A DNA stretch of 64,000 nt from a virus, in the IMG/VR virus record IMGVR_UViG_3300025410_000010, positions 1 to 64,000 of that record; one strand, 5' to 3'. A model generated the notes under the pieces. It was not told where the DNA came from. It made no database searches and was given only the letters and a program-made list of their open reading frames with translations. How positions within the stretch are numbered: the stretch's first letter is position 1; every line of letters starts with the position of its first letter. Shown here in pieces: positions 7,496 to 16,045 of the stretch. The translations under genes and the position numbers were made by a program.

Positions 7496-7908
7496 TACAA
7501 CGATTCCTGTATCTGTTTAATATGCTTACACTCTACCTTCTTACCTTTGCGGAAGGAGAACGCAGGACAATCACATGTCCACTTACCGCTATCGTTGATT
7601 ACATTATATACAGATCCCTTACTGCCGTCAACTTGATAGCAGTGGAAATTAGAATTCTCTTTTACCTCTACAGAACTTTCTGCTAATCGCAGTTCTAATA
7701 CTCTGTCCTTGTCTAGTACACGAACAGGTGATTCTCTATTGTCTGTTGACAAACAGAACATGTCACCTGTCATCCAATTTAATGACTTTAGGATCTTGCC
7801 GCGGTACCAATTACGATCTGGCATACCTGGATAGCGAGCAGAAATTGGAAGTGGATTGGCAATACAAACTTCAATATCTGTTCCAACTGCGGGAATTGCG
7901 TATGTCAT
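7495..7908 (-). CDS. SWIM zinc-finger protein
   Basis: 137 residues. The C-terminus carries a SWIM finger: CDCPAF (residues about 115-120) and CKHI (about 129-132), a CxC...CxH zinc site. The N-terminus (RNWYRGKILKSLNWMTGDMF) looks like a small beta domain. Phage SWIM proteins usually bind DNA or protein partners. Coupled by ATGA to the upstream 49-residue gene. Confidence 0.75.
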   Translation of the reverse strand: MTYAIPAVGTDIEVCIANPLPISARYPGMPDRNWYRGKILKSLNWMTGDMFCLSTDNRESPVRVLDKDRVLELRLAESSVEVKENSNFHCYQVDGSKGSVYNVINDSGKWTCDCPAFSFRKGKKVECKHIKQIQESL

Positions 7909-8054
7909 CGTTTGACCTCTTTGATAATGAGTTCAGCGTGAACGTGTTGGCTATTAAGTTTATTAAGATGACTAATAGCGGCAGATTCATTTACGAATAC
8001 TTCGTCCACTTTGCCATTCTTAAGAACAATCCAAACTTTCACCTTATTGTCCAT
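7905..8054 (-). CDS. 49-residue protein from a leaderless-type message
   Basis: MDNKVKVWIVLKNGKVDEVF..., 49 residues, ending by ATGA overlap with the SWIM gene. The ATG lies 6 nt from a -10 box and has no Shine-Dalgarno. Function unknown; short beta-strand-like N-terminus. Confidence 0.65.
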   Translation of the reverse strand: MDNKVKVWIVLKNGKVDEVFVNESAAISHLNKLNSQHVHAELIIKEVKR

Positions 8055-8060
8055 AATGTT

Positions 8061-8088
8061 ATAATAACATATATAGAAATGTTGTCAA
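8061..8088 (-). promoter_or_regulatory. promoter, leaderless geometry, for 8054
   Basis: TTGACA, 16 nt, TATTAT, then AACATT and the ATG at 8054. Its layout is the same as the RNA ligase promoter at 2070-2097. Confidence 0.75.
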
Positions 8089-8254
8089 GTGTAGGACATT
8101 TCCGATTCGAAGCAGTGACTAGTATGCTCATCCGTGGCGTCCTACGGTCCAGACTCCAAATTCACCCCTGTTTTTATAGAGGTATCGGGACCCTCTACTG
8201 GTAAGCACATGAGCAGATCTAGAAACCGCTCAATAGTAATCCAGCAACTCTTAA

Positions 8255-8380
8255 TGTTGCTACATCTACACACCTGCTGTATGGGCATCGAACCCACATT
8301 TCCTACGCGAAGGCGTCCTATCCATTAGACCAACAGCCAACATATCGCGAATCTGTTGTTGATGTGTAGATGTAGCAACA
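8255..8380. repeat. 18-bp perfect inverted repeat around the tRNA-like element
   Basis: Arms at 8255-8272 and 8363-8380 are perfectly complementary (TGTTGCTACATCTACACA and its reverse complement). In RNA they would close a long stem enclosing the tRNA-like fold. Confidence 0.85.
8274..8339 (-). tRNA. degenerate tRNA-like sequence, shortened anticodon arm
   Basis: D-arm (GTCT, loop AATGGATA, GGAC) and T-arm (GTGGG, TTCGATG, CCCAT) are intact and resemble a bacterial tRNA-Arg. The acceptor stem TGGCTGT/ACAGCAG has one G-A mismatch and one wobble. The segment between D- and T-stems is about 17 nt rather than the usual 22 or more, leaving an anticodon arm of about 3 bp with a 6-nt loop. No CCA is encoded, unlike the four intact tRNAs. 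It is unlikely to decode; it may be a fossil or a structural mimic. Confidence 0.6.
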
Positions 8381-8392
8381 CTTTATATACTT

Positions 8393-8420
8393 ACTATAGT
8401 ACCTATTTACTTTATGTCAA
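8393..8420 (-). promoter_or_regulatory. promoter of the structured RNA
   Basis: TTGACA, 16 nt, TATAGT on the minus strand. It overlaps the 3' end of the gene ending at 8407. Confidence 0.75.
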
Positions 8421-8628
8421 CCTCACTAGTCGTTTCAATCCAAACTCTTGCTCCACAACTCAAAGGCTTGTCCGGACTATAAACAACACGGCTTGGTCCT
8501 AGTATCTCAACTTCGTGGGCATAGGTATTCTTCTTACCTTGCTTAACGGTTATGACTGGCTCGCGAGAACCAGTCTTATGATTGGAACGAATTACATGTT
8601 GGTTAACATGTATTATGGACTTTACCAT
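8407..8628 (-). CDS. small basic phage protein
   Basis: 73 residues, MVKSIIHVNQHVIRSNHKTG..., ending VWIETTSEVDIK; the layout fits small conserved phage proteins. The C-terminal Val-Asp is encoded by GTTGAC, the -35 of the following RNA promoter. 1 nt downstream of the next gene's stop. Confidence 0.7.
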   Translation of the reverse strand: MVKSIIHVNQHVIRSNHKTGSREPVITVKQGKKNTYAHEVEILGPSRVVYSPDKPLSCGARVWIETTSEVDIK

Positions 8629-8629
8629 T

Positions 8630-8815
8630 TTATTGTGTAAGTCCGTCTGTCAATCCTAATGCTGTACATTCATTAGGAAAACGCTTCCACACTTCCTTAA
8701 TTAACAAGCCACGCTTATCACTGATACCTGGAATTTCGAGTATCTCACTTAAATCAATAATCTCCTCAATAAAGTCTGCGAAAGTCCAGTGATCAGTTTT
8801 GCGAACATCAAACAT
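8630..8815 (-). CDS. small hypothetical protein
   Basis: 61 residues, MFDVRKTDHWTFADFIEE..., acidic and helical. AAAGGAG lies upstream of the ATG, and the gene has its own promoter at 8841-8868. No family recognised. Confidence 0.7.
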   Translation of the reverse strand: MFDVRKTDHWTFADFIEEIIDLSEILEIPGISDKRGLLIKEVWKRFPNECTALGLTDGLTQ

Positions 8816-8840
8816 AGCCTGCTCCTTTATCTACAATTAT

Positions 8841-8868
8841 ATATTAGCACCTTTGCGAAGTATGTCAA
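8841..8868 (-). promoter_or_regulatory. promoter for 8815
   Basis: TTGACA, 16 nt, TAATAT, then GGAG upstream of the ATG. Confidence 0.75.
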
Positions 8869-8870
8869 CC

Positions 8871-9134
8871 TTACATGGACCAGTACCTTTCGGTGGACGG
8901 ATCACAAACACCACCAACATCTTGCTGGTTAATGTAAACATCTTTACCATTCATTAAGTTCTTAACAGCAACCTTTTGATTGTATACAGTGTTGAAAGCA
9001 TTTTCTTCCATAACACCGTATGCCTCATGTCCGGCCTTACGATTCATAGCAGCCTTACCAATTTTGGCTCCACGTTCTGTAAGATACCATTTAACGGATT
9101 GTTTACGTTTAATGTGATAAACTAAGTAAACCAT
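8871..9134 (-). CDS. small basic hypothetical protein
   Basis: 87 residues, MVYLVYHIKRKQSVKWYLTERGAKIGKAAMNRK..., strongly basic in the first half. Own promoter at 9162-9189 and AAGGAG site. Possibly nucleic-acid binding; this is inferred from charge alone. Confidence 0.7.
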   Translation of the reverse strand: MVYLVYHIKRKQSVKWYLTERGAKIGKAAMNRKAGHEAYGVMEENAFNTVYNQKVAVKNLMNGKDVYINQQDVGGVCDPSTERYWSM

Positions 9135-9161
9135 CTGCTTGCTCCTTATTGCCTATAATAC

Positions 9162-9189
9162 ATAATAGCACAGGAGTGGATGCTGTCAA
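9162..9189 (-). promoter_or_regulatory. promoter for 9134
   Basis: TTGACA, 16 nt, TATTAT on the minus strand, then AAGGAG. Confidence 0.75.
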
Positions 9190-9190
9190 C

Positions 9191-9583
9191 CTATCGATGA
9201 AGTATAACTTTTAATCCATTACTTAATCTGATTGTTTCTGTAGCGTGATTTCCACCAATTTCTTGCCAATTATCTTCTAGCAGTTTGCCTTTCCAAACAA
9301 TCTTCCAATGGTCTTTACTTTCTTCGAGTGATATAGTTGGTTGCTCTTGATCGCTAATTGTAAACACTTCTGGTCGGTTACTAATTCGGAAGGAAGTAGT
9401 AGTTTCTCCCATCTGAGTACCTTGTGCTATAATATGGCATATTCCCTTGCCACTATCTGTTTCAGACTCCCATTCACAAGGAACTTCTTCTTTATTAGAT
9501 TCTAAATAAGTTTGTGCATAGAGAGGATTAGAACATAAGATTAATCCAACGACGATTGTTTTTGTGAAGGTTTTCATTTTCAT
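9191..9583 (-). CDS. secreted or periplasmic protein, unknown
   Basis: 130 residues. Residues 1-23 are a classical signal peptide (MKMKTFTKTIVVGLILC..., cleavage after YAQ). The mature part has two cysteines (CEWES and GICH) that could form a disulphide, and beta-rich segments. It would act in the periplasm; function unknown. Confidence 0.75.
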   Translation of the reverse strand: MKMKTFTKTIVVGLILCSNPLYAQTYLESNKEEVPCEWESETDSGKGICHIIAQGTQMGETTTSFRISNRPEVFTISDQEQPTISLEESKDHWKIVWKGKLLEDNWQEIGGNHATETIRLSNGLKVILHR

Positions 9584-9604
9584 TACTCCATTATGTAGAT
9601 TATA

Positions 9605-10066
9605 CTACACTGTAATCACATCGTCAAATCCTTCGTCCTTGGATGGTTTTTCGATAGTTTTAATCATACTATTCATAACATAGTCTGGAATGTTTTTACC
9701 TGGACGACTTGCTAAACGTTTCTTAAGAACGTCCATATGTGGAATGGAAAAGAAGACAGCAATCTTTTTATAATCTTTTGGAACCATCTTTAATTTATTA
9801 CGACGACCGTTTTTTGTGAGATTTGTCTGATCCCAAATTAAATCCATTTTATCACTAAAGGCTTTGCGGGCAGTTTCAATAGCATGAGTATTTCCTGCCT
9901 TAACATAGTCATTGAAGACATCATTATACGTAGAACCCAGTCTCTCGGCTTGTTTCTCTATAAAATCATCCGAACTTGCTACAAGAGTATTGCTGTTCTG
10001 ATGCTTCTTTACCCAAGTACTCTTTCCAGAAGCAGGAACACCAACTAACATATACAATACGGGCAT
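9605..10066 (-). CDS. P-loop kinase, polynucleotide-kinase-like
   Basis: 153 residues. Walker A GVPASGKSTW at residues 8-17, SSDDF (about 31-35, phosphoacceptor-binding region) and IWDQTNLTKNGR (about 77-88), with FSIPHMDVLKKRLASRPGKNIPDYVM as lid. This is the arrangement of T4 Pnkp 5'-kinase-domain homologues in phages. With an Rnl1-type ligase in the same window, a role in RNA end repair is plausible. No phosphatase domain is present. Alternative: zeta-toxin-like kinase. Confidence 0.75.
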   Translation of the reverse strand: MPVLYMLVGVPASGKSTWVKKHQNSNTLVASSDDFIEKQAERLGSTYNDVFNDYVKAGNTHAIETARKAFSDKMDLIWDQTNLTKNGRRNKLKMVPKDYKKIAVFFSIPHMDVLKKRLASRPGKNIPDYVMNSMIKTIEKPSKDEGFDDVITV

Positions 10067-10171
10067 AATATTCTCCTAGCAACTATTAAAGCATATTATT
10101 TAATTTATTACAATATCTATCGAGCCAATAATAACGTTGTAAATTATCAAAAACACTTATATAGTAATGTC

Positions 10172-11122
10172 ATGAAACATTCTTATATTCTATTAGATCA
10201 TCAAAATCCTTTAAATAAAAACTGGTTTGTAGTTAACTGGTGTTTAGGTAATACCTGTAATTTTTCTTGTAGTTACTGTCCAGAAGGGTTACACGATGGT
10301 TCTAAAAAATGGCCAGACATTGGAGCAGTTAAAAACTTTGTTACTAAAGTTGTAAATCAAGTTGCTCCAAAAAAAGTTTATTTTGAATTTACTGGTGGTG
10401 AAGTTACATTGTATAAACACTTTACAGAACTTTGCCAACATGTAACATCGTTAGGAGCAAGGGTTGGACTTATTAGTAACAGTTCAAGAACTATTAAATG
10501 GTGGGAAAGTCATAAACAATATTTTGATCATGTATGTTTAAGTTTTCATCCAGAATATGGTAATCCAGAACATTTTTTAAATGTAATTAAACTTTTGCAT
10601 AATGATTTAAGAACACATGTTAATATTATGATGGCACCAGATAAATTTGATTTCTGTTTAGAAATTGCCAATAGAGCCGTTGAATTAGGAAATATATCAT
10701 TTGCTATCCAACCCCTAATACATGACTTTGGATCTGTTCTTTATGATTATACCCCTGAACAAAAAAATATCATTGACAAACAATGGGATTTGATAGGGAA
10801 AAAAATAAAACATACAAAACATTTTGATATCTATCGAGGAGCAATGAGCGAAGTTTATATGAGTGGTAGAAAAATTTCACTCGGTGCTCATGTCTTTATT
10901 AATGAAAAAACTAATGATTGGTCTGGTTGGAAATGTTGGGCAGGCGTAGAGCAAATAATTGTTGACATGGATGGTTTTGTTTATAGAGGTTGGTGTAAGG
11001 TTGGTGGTATTGTTGGAAGAATAGATGATCCTTACGTTCAAATACCTAAAGATCCTATCATATGTAATAAAACAATGTGTCATTGTAATTTCGATATTAT
11101 GTCTACTAAAGAGAGATTCTAA
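10172..11122 (+). CDS. radical SAM enzyme 1
   Basis: 316 residues. The [4Fe-4S] motif is CNFSCSYC (about residues 30-37), followed by the SAM-binding FTGGEVTLY (about 75-83). The C-terminus has further cysteines (CWAG, WCKVGG, CNKTMCHC) suggesting a second, twitch/SPASM-like cluster. First of four radical-SAM genes in a row; its stop overlaps the next start. Substrate unknown; the class modifies peptides, sugars or lipids. Confidence 0.85.
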   Translation: MKHSYILLDHQNPLNKNWFVVNWCLGNTCNFSCSYCPEGLHDGSKKWPDIGAVKNFVTKVVNQVAPKKVYFEFTGGEVTLYKHFTELCQHVTSLGARVGLISNSSRTIKWWESHKQYFDHVCLSFHPEYGNPEHFLNVIKLLHNDLRTHVNIMMAPDKFDFCLEIANRAVELGNISFAIQPLIHDFGSVLYDYTPEQKNIIDKQWDLIGKKIKHTKHFDIYRGAMSEVYMSGRKISLGAHVFINEKTNDWSGWKCWAGVEQIIVDMDGFVYRGWCKVGGIVGRIDDPYVQIPKDPIICNKTMCHCNFDIMSTKERF

Positions 11123-12426
11123 TGGATAGAGAAGAACGAAAGAAAACTATTTGCACTATTCCTTGGACTCATAGTGCTGTTTATCAAAATGGTGATTATG
11201 GTATTTGCTGTATGTGTGTTTACAATTCAGGTGGTAGATTATTTACAGAAGAAAAGGCTTCTAATATTGCAGAAACCGATATCGATGTTGTACGTAATCA
11301 TCCAACATATGTTGAACTCAGAAAGAGTATGTTAGCCGGAGAAAAACATCCTATCTGCAAATTGTGTTGGGACGAAGAAGACCTCGGAGGAAGACATTCA
11401 AAAAGACAAGGACAACAATTTTTCTATAAAGATACTTTAGAAAAAATATTAGACGAGGCAGATCCAACAGGACATATAGATAACGAAAAATTTCCTGTTC
11501 AATATTTAGATTTAAGACTTGGAAATCTTTGCAATCTTGCATGTCGCAGTTGTGGTCCAGATAATAGTAGTCTTTGGGTAGATTATCAATACGGTCGTCA
11601 ATTTACAATTAATGGCAGACCCGGAACTTATGAGATTATAGAAGAAAATAAGATTCTTAAAATTAAACAAGATGATTTCAATTACTGGAAAAAACCAGAA
11701 CTTGATGATTTCTTACATAAGGTTTTACCTACAGTTAATAGAATATATTTCACCGGTGGCGAGCCTTTGATTAATAAGAAACATTATGAAATTTTAGATT
11801 ATTGTATTGAAAACGACTTTGCTAAAAATATCGAGATAGAATATAATACAAACGGAACTACACTTAATAAAAATCTATTAGAACAATGGAGACAATTTAA
11901 ATTAGTTGATGTTTGCTGGTCCATCGATGCTATGGGAGATCTTGCACATTATGTTAGATATCCTAGTGATTGGAATGTCATTGAACGTAATTTAAGAATG
12001 TTTGATGAGATTGATATTCCGCATTTATATGGTAGCACTAATGCTACTATTAGTATTTTTAATATTATGCATCTACCTGAATTTGCTACTTGGTTTTATG
12101 AACAAAAATTTAAGAAATTTAGACCAAATCTTAACTGGCATCGTTTAGTATTTCCACGTTCTTATTGTGTGCAAACTATTCCACCATATGCTAAAAAAAT
12201 GATCACTGAGTATTATGATTCATACATTGCAAACAGTGATATACCGGATTTAGAATATAATATATATAATATTATTAAATTCATGAACCAACAGGATAAT
12301 TCAATATTCATGCCTGAGTTTAGAACACTACTCGATCGTCAAGATGAACTTCGAAATCACAATGTAAGGGATTATATTCCCTGGTTAGGAAAGGTATTAG
12401 ATAATCCGTCGTCATGGCTAAGTTAG
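11122..12426 (+). CDS. radical SAM enzyme 2 (twitch/SPASM type)
   Basis: 434 residues. The N-terminus has a cysteine cluster CTIPW...NGDYGICCMC, the SPASM/twitch element placed first, then CKLCWDEE. The core radical-SAM motif is CNLACRSC (about residue 136), with FTGGEPLI (about 213). This layout matches a radical-SAM clade I associate with marine T4-like phages. Overlaps the next gene by 13 nt. Confidence 0.85.
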   Translation: MDREERKKTICTIPWTHSAVYQNGDYGICCMCVYNSGGRLFTEEKASNIAETDIDVVRNHPTYVELRKSMLAGEKHPICKLCWDEEDLGGRHSKRQGQQFFYKDTLEKILDEADPTGHIDNEKFPVQYLDLRLGNLCNLACRSCGPDNSSLWVDYQYGRQFTINGRPGTYEIIEENKILKIKQDDFNYWKKPELDDFLHKVLPTVNRIYFTGGEPLINKKHYEILDYCIENDFAKNIEIEYNTNGTTLNKNLLEQWRQFKLVDVCWSIDAMGDLAHYVRYPSDWNVIERNLRMFDEIDIPHLYGSTNATISIFNIMHLPEFATWFYEQKFKKFRPNLNWHRLVFPRSYCVQTIPPYAKKMITEYYDSYIANSDIPDLEYNIYNIIKFMNQQDNSIFMPEFRTLLDRQDELRNHNVRDYIPWLGKVLDNPSSWLS

Positions 12427-14417
12427 ATCCAGATCTACTAAAACAAATCGAAGAGGCTAAAAGATTATTAACAGGTGATAGAGATCAAATTCTTAAAGAT
12501 CAAATTCTTAAAGATGAGATTTCTAAAAAACCCAATCATGCCAATTCTCATCTCGGTTCTCCTCTAACAAAAAATAATAAAGTTTCTTTTAAAAATCCCA
12601 AAGTCAAATGGTCAAAAACTAATCTATATAGAATATCTATGGTAATTGCTCCTTCTTGGGGAGTACTATTTCCTCCATATAATGTAGCAAAATTAACTTC
12701 ATTATTAAGAAAAGAAGGTTATAGTGTTAAGGCATATGATGTTAATATTGAATGTTATCATCTATTAACAGAATTAACAGGTGAAGACTATTGGAGAGGT
12801 GAAAGATTCTTTTATTGGGTTTTCAAAGATAATTTTGAAAAATACATATTTGATAAAATTAAACCGGTATTAGATAAAACAGTTAATGATATATTAAAAA
12901 GTAATGTTAAGGTTGTAGGCTTTAGTGTCTATAATACTAATGTTCATGCTACTATATACATGGCAAATAAAATAAGAGAACATAATAAAGATATTTGTAT
13001 TATTGTAGGTGGACCAGAAACTATTACAGGACTACATGCAATTTTAAAAAAAGATAAAGAATGTATCAATTATTTCTTTATAGGTGAAAGTGAAGAAAAT
13101 TTATTAAATCTTTTATCTAATCTTCCAAAAAAACTTCCTTCTAATGAAATAGTTGGATCTACTAAAAGTAGACTTTCTTTAGAGAAATATCCATATCCAG
13201 ATTATTCAGATTATAACCTAGAAAATTATTTGGTTTACGGAATTAGTATGGAAACTTCTCGTGGATGTGTTGCCCAATGTTCTTTCTGTGCTGAAACTTA
13301 TTTTTGGGATTTCAGGAGTTTAAAAGCAGAACGTGTGGTAGATGAAATAGAATATCAAGTTAATAAACATAATGTTTTGAGAGTATGGTTTGTAGATAGC
13401 CTTATCAATGGTAATATTAAAAACTTTGAGAGAATAGTTGATCTTATTATTGAAAGAAAATTGCATATAAATTGGAATAGTTATGCTAGATGTGATGGAA
13501 GAATGGATAAAGAATTCTTCAAGAAAATTAGACAAAGCGGAGGAGTTGGTCTTAGTTTTGGGGTCGAATCAGGAAGTCAAAAAATACTAGACGATATGAG
13601 AAAGAAAATAAAAATCTGGGAAATAGAAAATAATTTTAAAGACAGTTATGAATCTGGAATTCATACCCATGCTAATTGGATGATAGGATTTGCCACAGAA
13701 GAACCTATCGATCATTTTCATAGTATGCAACTTTTATTTAATATTAGAAAATATATGAAAGCAATTAGTCCTGGAGCTACTGCTGGAATTGCTGCTCAAA
13801 GTCATTCAGTTACTAATTATGAAGAATATAATATTATTGGAAATGGAACAAGTCCTTCTTATAACTCATTTTTAAAATCTTGGTCTACTAAAGATTTCAA
13901 AAATACAATAGTTCATAGATTTCTTAGACTTAAAATGTTTCATATTTGGTTACAAATAATAGATCAATATAGTGGTAGTATTATATCTAATTCTCATGGA
14001 TATAATATTAAAGATCATTATGAGTTTTCTTTTATAGAAAATTTAGAAATAGAAACTCAAGAACAAGATTTTAAAGTAAACTTTTTTCAATTCGACAATA
14101 ATCTTGAAGGATCTATTGCAAATGAATATGTTGCTTTTTGTTATATGTTGACAAAATACTTTAAAGGCGTAAAATTTCAGTTTAGGTGTGATCCTGACAA
14201 AGATATTTTATTGTTTGGAGATTTACTCGCAAGAAGATATACTACTAACGTATTATTTGAAATAGACGAAGATGATAATTTTCAATTAACTATCGATCAC
14301 GAATTAGAAGAATTCTTTAAAGAAAAGATAGTTAGAAAAGGTCATATAAGTGATTGGAAAACAGATAAAGAAGTTGTAAGAGAGACAATACATGAGCAAT
14401 ACAGAAAAAAACTTTAG
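12414..14417 (+). CDS. B12-binding-type radical SAM enzyme 3
   Basis: 667 residues. The N-terminal 240 residues form a B12-binding-like Rossmann domain (SVYNTNVHATIYMANKIREH, IIVGGPETI). The radical-SAM motif is CVAQCSFC (about residue 284), then VRVW-like strands and SFGVESGSQKILD. The last 200 residues are phage-specific. Such enzymes methylate or rearrange unactivated carbons; substrate unknown. It overlaps the next gene by 26 nt. Confidence 0.85.
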   Translation: MAKLDPDLLKQIEEAKRLLTGDRDQILKDQILKDEISKKPNHANSHLGSPLTKNNKVSFKNPKVKWSKTNLYRISMVIAPSWGVLFPPYNVAKLTSLLRKEGYSVKAYDVNIECYHLLTELTGEDYWRGERFFYWVFKDNFEKYIFDKIKPVLDKTVNDILKSNVKVVGFSVYNTNVHATIYMANKIREHNKDICIIVGGPETITGLHAILKKDKECINYFFIGESEENLLNLLSNLPKKLPSNEIVGSTKSRLSLEKYPYPDYSDYNLENYLVYGISMETSRGCVAQCSFCAETYFWDFRSLKAERVVDEIEYQVNKHNVLRVWFVDSLINGNIKNFERIVDLIIERKLHINWNSYARCDGRMDKEFFKKIRQSGGVGLSFGVESGSQKILDDMRKKIKIWEIENNFKDSYESGIHTHANWMIGFATEEPIDHFHSMQLLFNIRKYMKAISPGATAGIAAQSHSVTNYEEYNIIGNGTSPSYNSFLKSWSTKDFKNTIVHRFLRLKMFHIWLQIIDQYSGSIISNSHGYNIKDHYEFSFIENLEIETQEQDFKVNFFQFDNNLEGSIANEYVAFCYMLTKYFKGVKFQFRCDPDKDILLFGDLLARRYTTNVLFEIDEDDNFQLTIDHELEEFFKEKIVRKGHISDWKTDKEVVRETIHEQYRKKL

Positions 14418-15699
14418 ACTAAACAAGAGTAAAGTATTTTGTATGGCACCTTGGGTTAGTATTAATAATAACCCAAACGGTGATATACTTCCATGTTGTG
14501 TTGCTCGAGATGGAGTCTTTGGAAATCTTTATAAAGATAGTATCGAAGATATTTGGAACAACGAGAAATATAAAGAATTTAGAAAAAATATATTAGAAGA
14601 AAAAGAATGTCCCCAATGTGAAAGATGTTATAAAGAAGAAGAATGGGGAAGTATGTCTAGTTATAGGAAACACTGGAATCAACTATATTACAACAAATAC
14701 GATGAATTGATTCCTAACACCGAACCCGACGGACATTTAGATTCAATGAATCTCTATAGATGGGATTTTCGTTTTAATAATCTCTGCAATCTTGCTTGTG
14801 TTGGTTGTGGACCCGATTATAGTAGTAGTTGGGTTGAACTAAAAAAAAGAATGTGGCCAAATGATGCAGATGACTTTAAAATCTACAGTAGTAAAGAAAA
14901 TAAAGAAAATTTTATTAATACAATTAAAACACAGGCAAAAGTTGTAGATAATATCTATTTTGCAGGTGGGGAGCCATTATTACATCCCGAACATTATGAA
15001 ATACTTTCTGAATTAAATAGGTTAGAAAAATTAGATAAAGTAGAATTTATGTATAGCACTAACTTAACTAATCTTTATTACAAAGATCATTATATCGTTG
15101 ATTATTGGAATAAAATGAAAAGATGTAAAGTAATCGTTAGTATTGATGAGGTTGACCCAGAAAGATTACATTATATAAGATACCCCTCAGATAGAGATGC
15201 AATTGTTAATAACATTAAAATAATAAATCAATCATTAAATAGCGTTGATAAACATTGGTCTATTACTCCGACTTGGAATATTCTAAATGCACATAGAATG
15301 AAAGATATTATAGAATTTTTCTATTTGAACGATTTATTTCCTTATGCTTTCTACAATTCAGTTGCATGGGACGTTGATATAGCTACAATCATATTAATGC
15401 ATCCTAAACATTTATCGATATCTATTGCAACCCCAGAATGGAAAGAATATCTAAATCAAAAATTCAACGAATTTGAAGAATGGTATATTGATACTTTAAT
15501 TCCTTTGAAAAATTCTAATGTGAGAGTATTTGCTACAAAAATTATTAAAGGAAATATGGAAAAATTTAGAAACGCTCTAAAAGAATCTAATGAGAATAAA
15601 AATTTTAAATTCTGGTATCAAAGAATGGACGATGTTAGAGGTACAGACTTTTGTAAGACTTTTCCAGAACTTACTTGGCACATAGACCAATTATTCTAA
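14392..15699 (+). CDS. radical SAM enzyme 4 (twitch/SPASM type)
   Basis: 435 residues, clear paralogue of enzyme 2: FCMAPW...NPNGDILPCC at the N-terminus, CPQCERC, CNLACVGC (about residue 131), FAGGEPLLHP (about 195), and a shared RYPSD segment. It ends against a convergent gene (overlap 9 nt), closing the radical-SAM operon. Confidence 0.85.
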   Translation: MSNTEKNFRLNKSKVFCMAPWVSINNNPNGDILPCCVARDGVFGNLYKDSIEDIWNNEKYKEFRKNILEEKECPQCERCYKEEEWGSMSSYRKHWNQLYYNKYDELIPNTEPDGHLDSMNLYRWDFRFNNLCNLACVGCGPDYSSSWVELKKRMWPNDADDFKIYSSKENKENFINTIKTQAKVVDNIYFAGGEPLLHPEHYEILSELNRLEKLDKVEFMYSTNLTNLYYKDHYIVDYWNKMKRCKVIVSIDEVDPERLHYIRYPSDRDAIVNNIKIINQSLNSVDKHWSITPTWNILNAHRMKDIIEFFYLNDLFPYAFYNSVAWDVDIATIILMHPKHLSISIATPEWKEYLNQKFNEFEEWYIDTLIPLKNSNVRVFATKIIKGNMEKFRNALKESNENKNFKFWYQRMDDVRGTDFCKTFPELTWHIDQLF

Positions 15700-16038
15700 A
15701 ACAGATAAAACTTTAATTAATTTGTGATTGGATCCGTAACGATATTTCCAATGCTTTCTATTGTCGAATATTTTTCCACTGAGAACCATTACAGATTCAA
15801 ATTCATTCATAGCATCGATTAGTTGATCCATATCTTCATATGTAACATGAAACTCAACTGTTCTTAATTTAGGTCTTATAGAGTCATCTCTAAAAAGTTT
15901 TATCCAAAGATCATAATCAACTCCAGATAGACTTACCTTATCTCTAGTCTTTGACTTTTCGATAATAACTCCATGCCTCTTCATTGCCGCAGTAAAGATA
16001 CGACGTGCTTGTTTAGTTGTTGGAAGAGAAACAGTCAT
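15691..16038 (-). CDS. hypothetical phage protein
   Basis: 115 residues, MTVSLPTTKQARRIFTAAMK..., ending KLIKVLSVLE. The ATG at 16038 is preferred to 16068, because a GTGGAG site lies upstream and the overlap with the TilS-like gene disappears. AGTAAATA lies 4 nt before the ATG. Function unknown. Confidence 0.6.
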   Translation of the reverse strand: MTVSLPTTKQARRIFTAAMKRHGVIIEKSKTRDKVSLSGVDYDLWIKLFRDDSIRPKLRTVEFHVTYEDMDQLIDAMNEFESVMVLSGKIFDNRKHWKYRYGSNHKLIKVLSVLE

Positions 16039-16045
16039 TATGTAT

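Larger units (their letters stand above)
8090..8388 (-). ncRNA. candidate structured RNA with tRNA-like core
   Basis: No coding sequence fits this stretch, yet it has a good promoter (8393-8420). The predicted transcript starts with one arm of an 18-bp perfect inverted repeat, contains a tRNA-like fold (8274-8339) and then the second arm. Further stems follow: GAGCGG/CUGCUC near 8225 and a 7-bp GUAGAGG/CCUCUAU stem near 8175-8200. I see no U-tract terminator, so the 3' end is a guess at the next promoter. Function unknown. Confidence 0.6.

Noticed and set aside
8165-8205. Intrinsic terminator (TAGAGG...CCTCTA with T5)
   Set aside because: The T-run precedes the stem on the plus strand, and on the minus strand it reads as A-run, so it does not fit a terminator in either direction.
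8134-8328. Plus-strand ORFs (7728-8204, 8134-8328) over the structured RNA
   Set aside because: They run antisense to a promoter-driven RNA and to real minus-strand genes, have no ribosome site and include the antisense of the tRNA-like arms.
8090-8388. tmRNA gene
   Set aside because: The GGGGUGAAUUUGGA stretch recalls a tmRNA 5' end, but no tag reading frame or alanine-type acceptor pairs with it, and the tRNA-like part is complete in itself.
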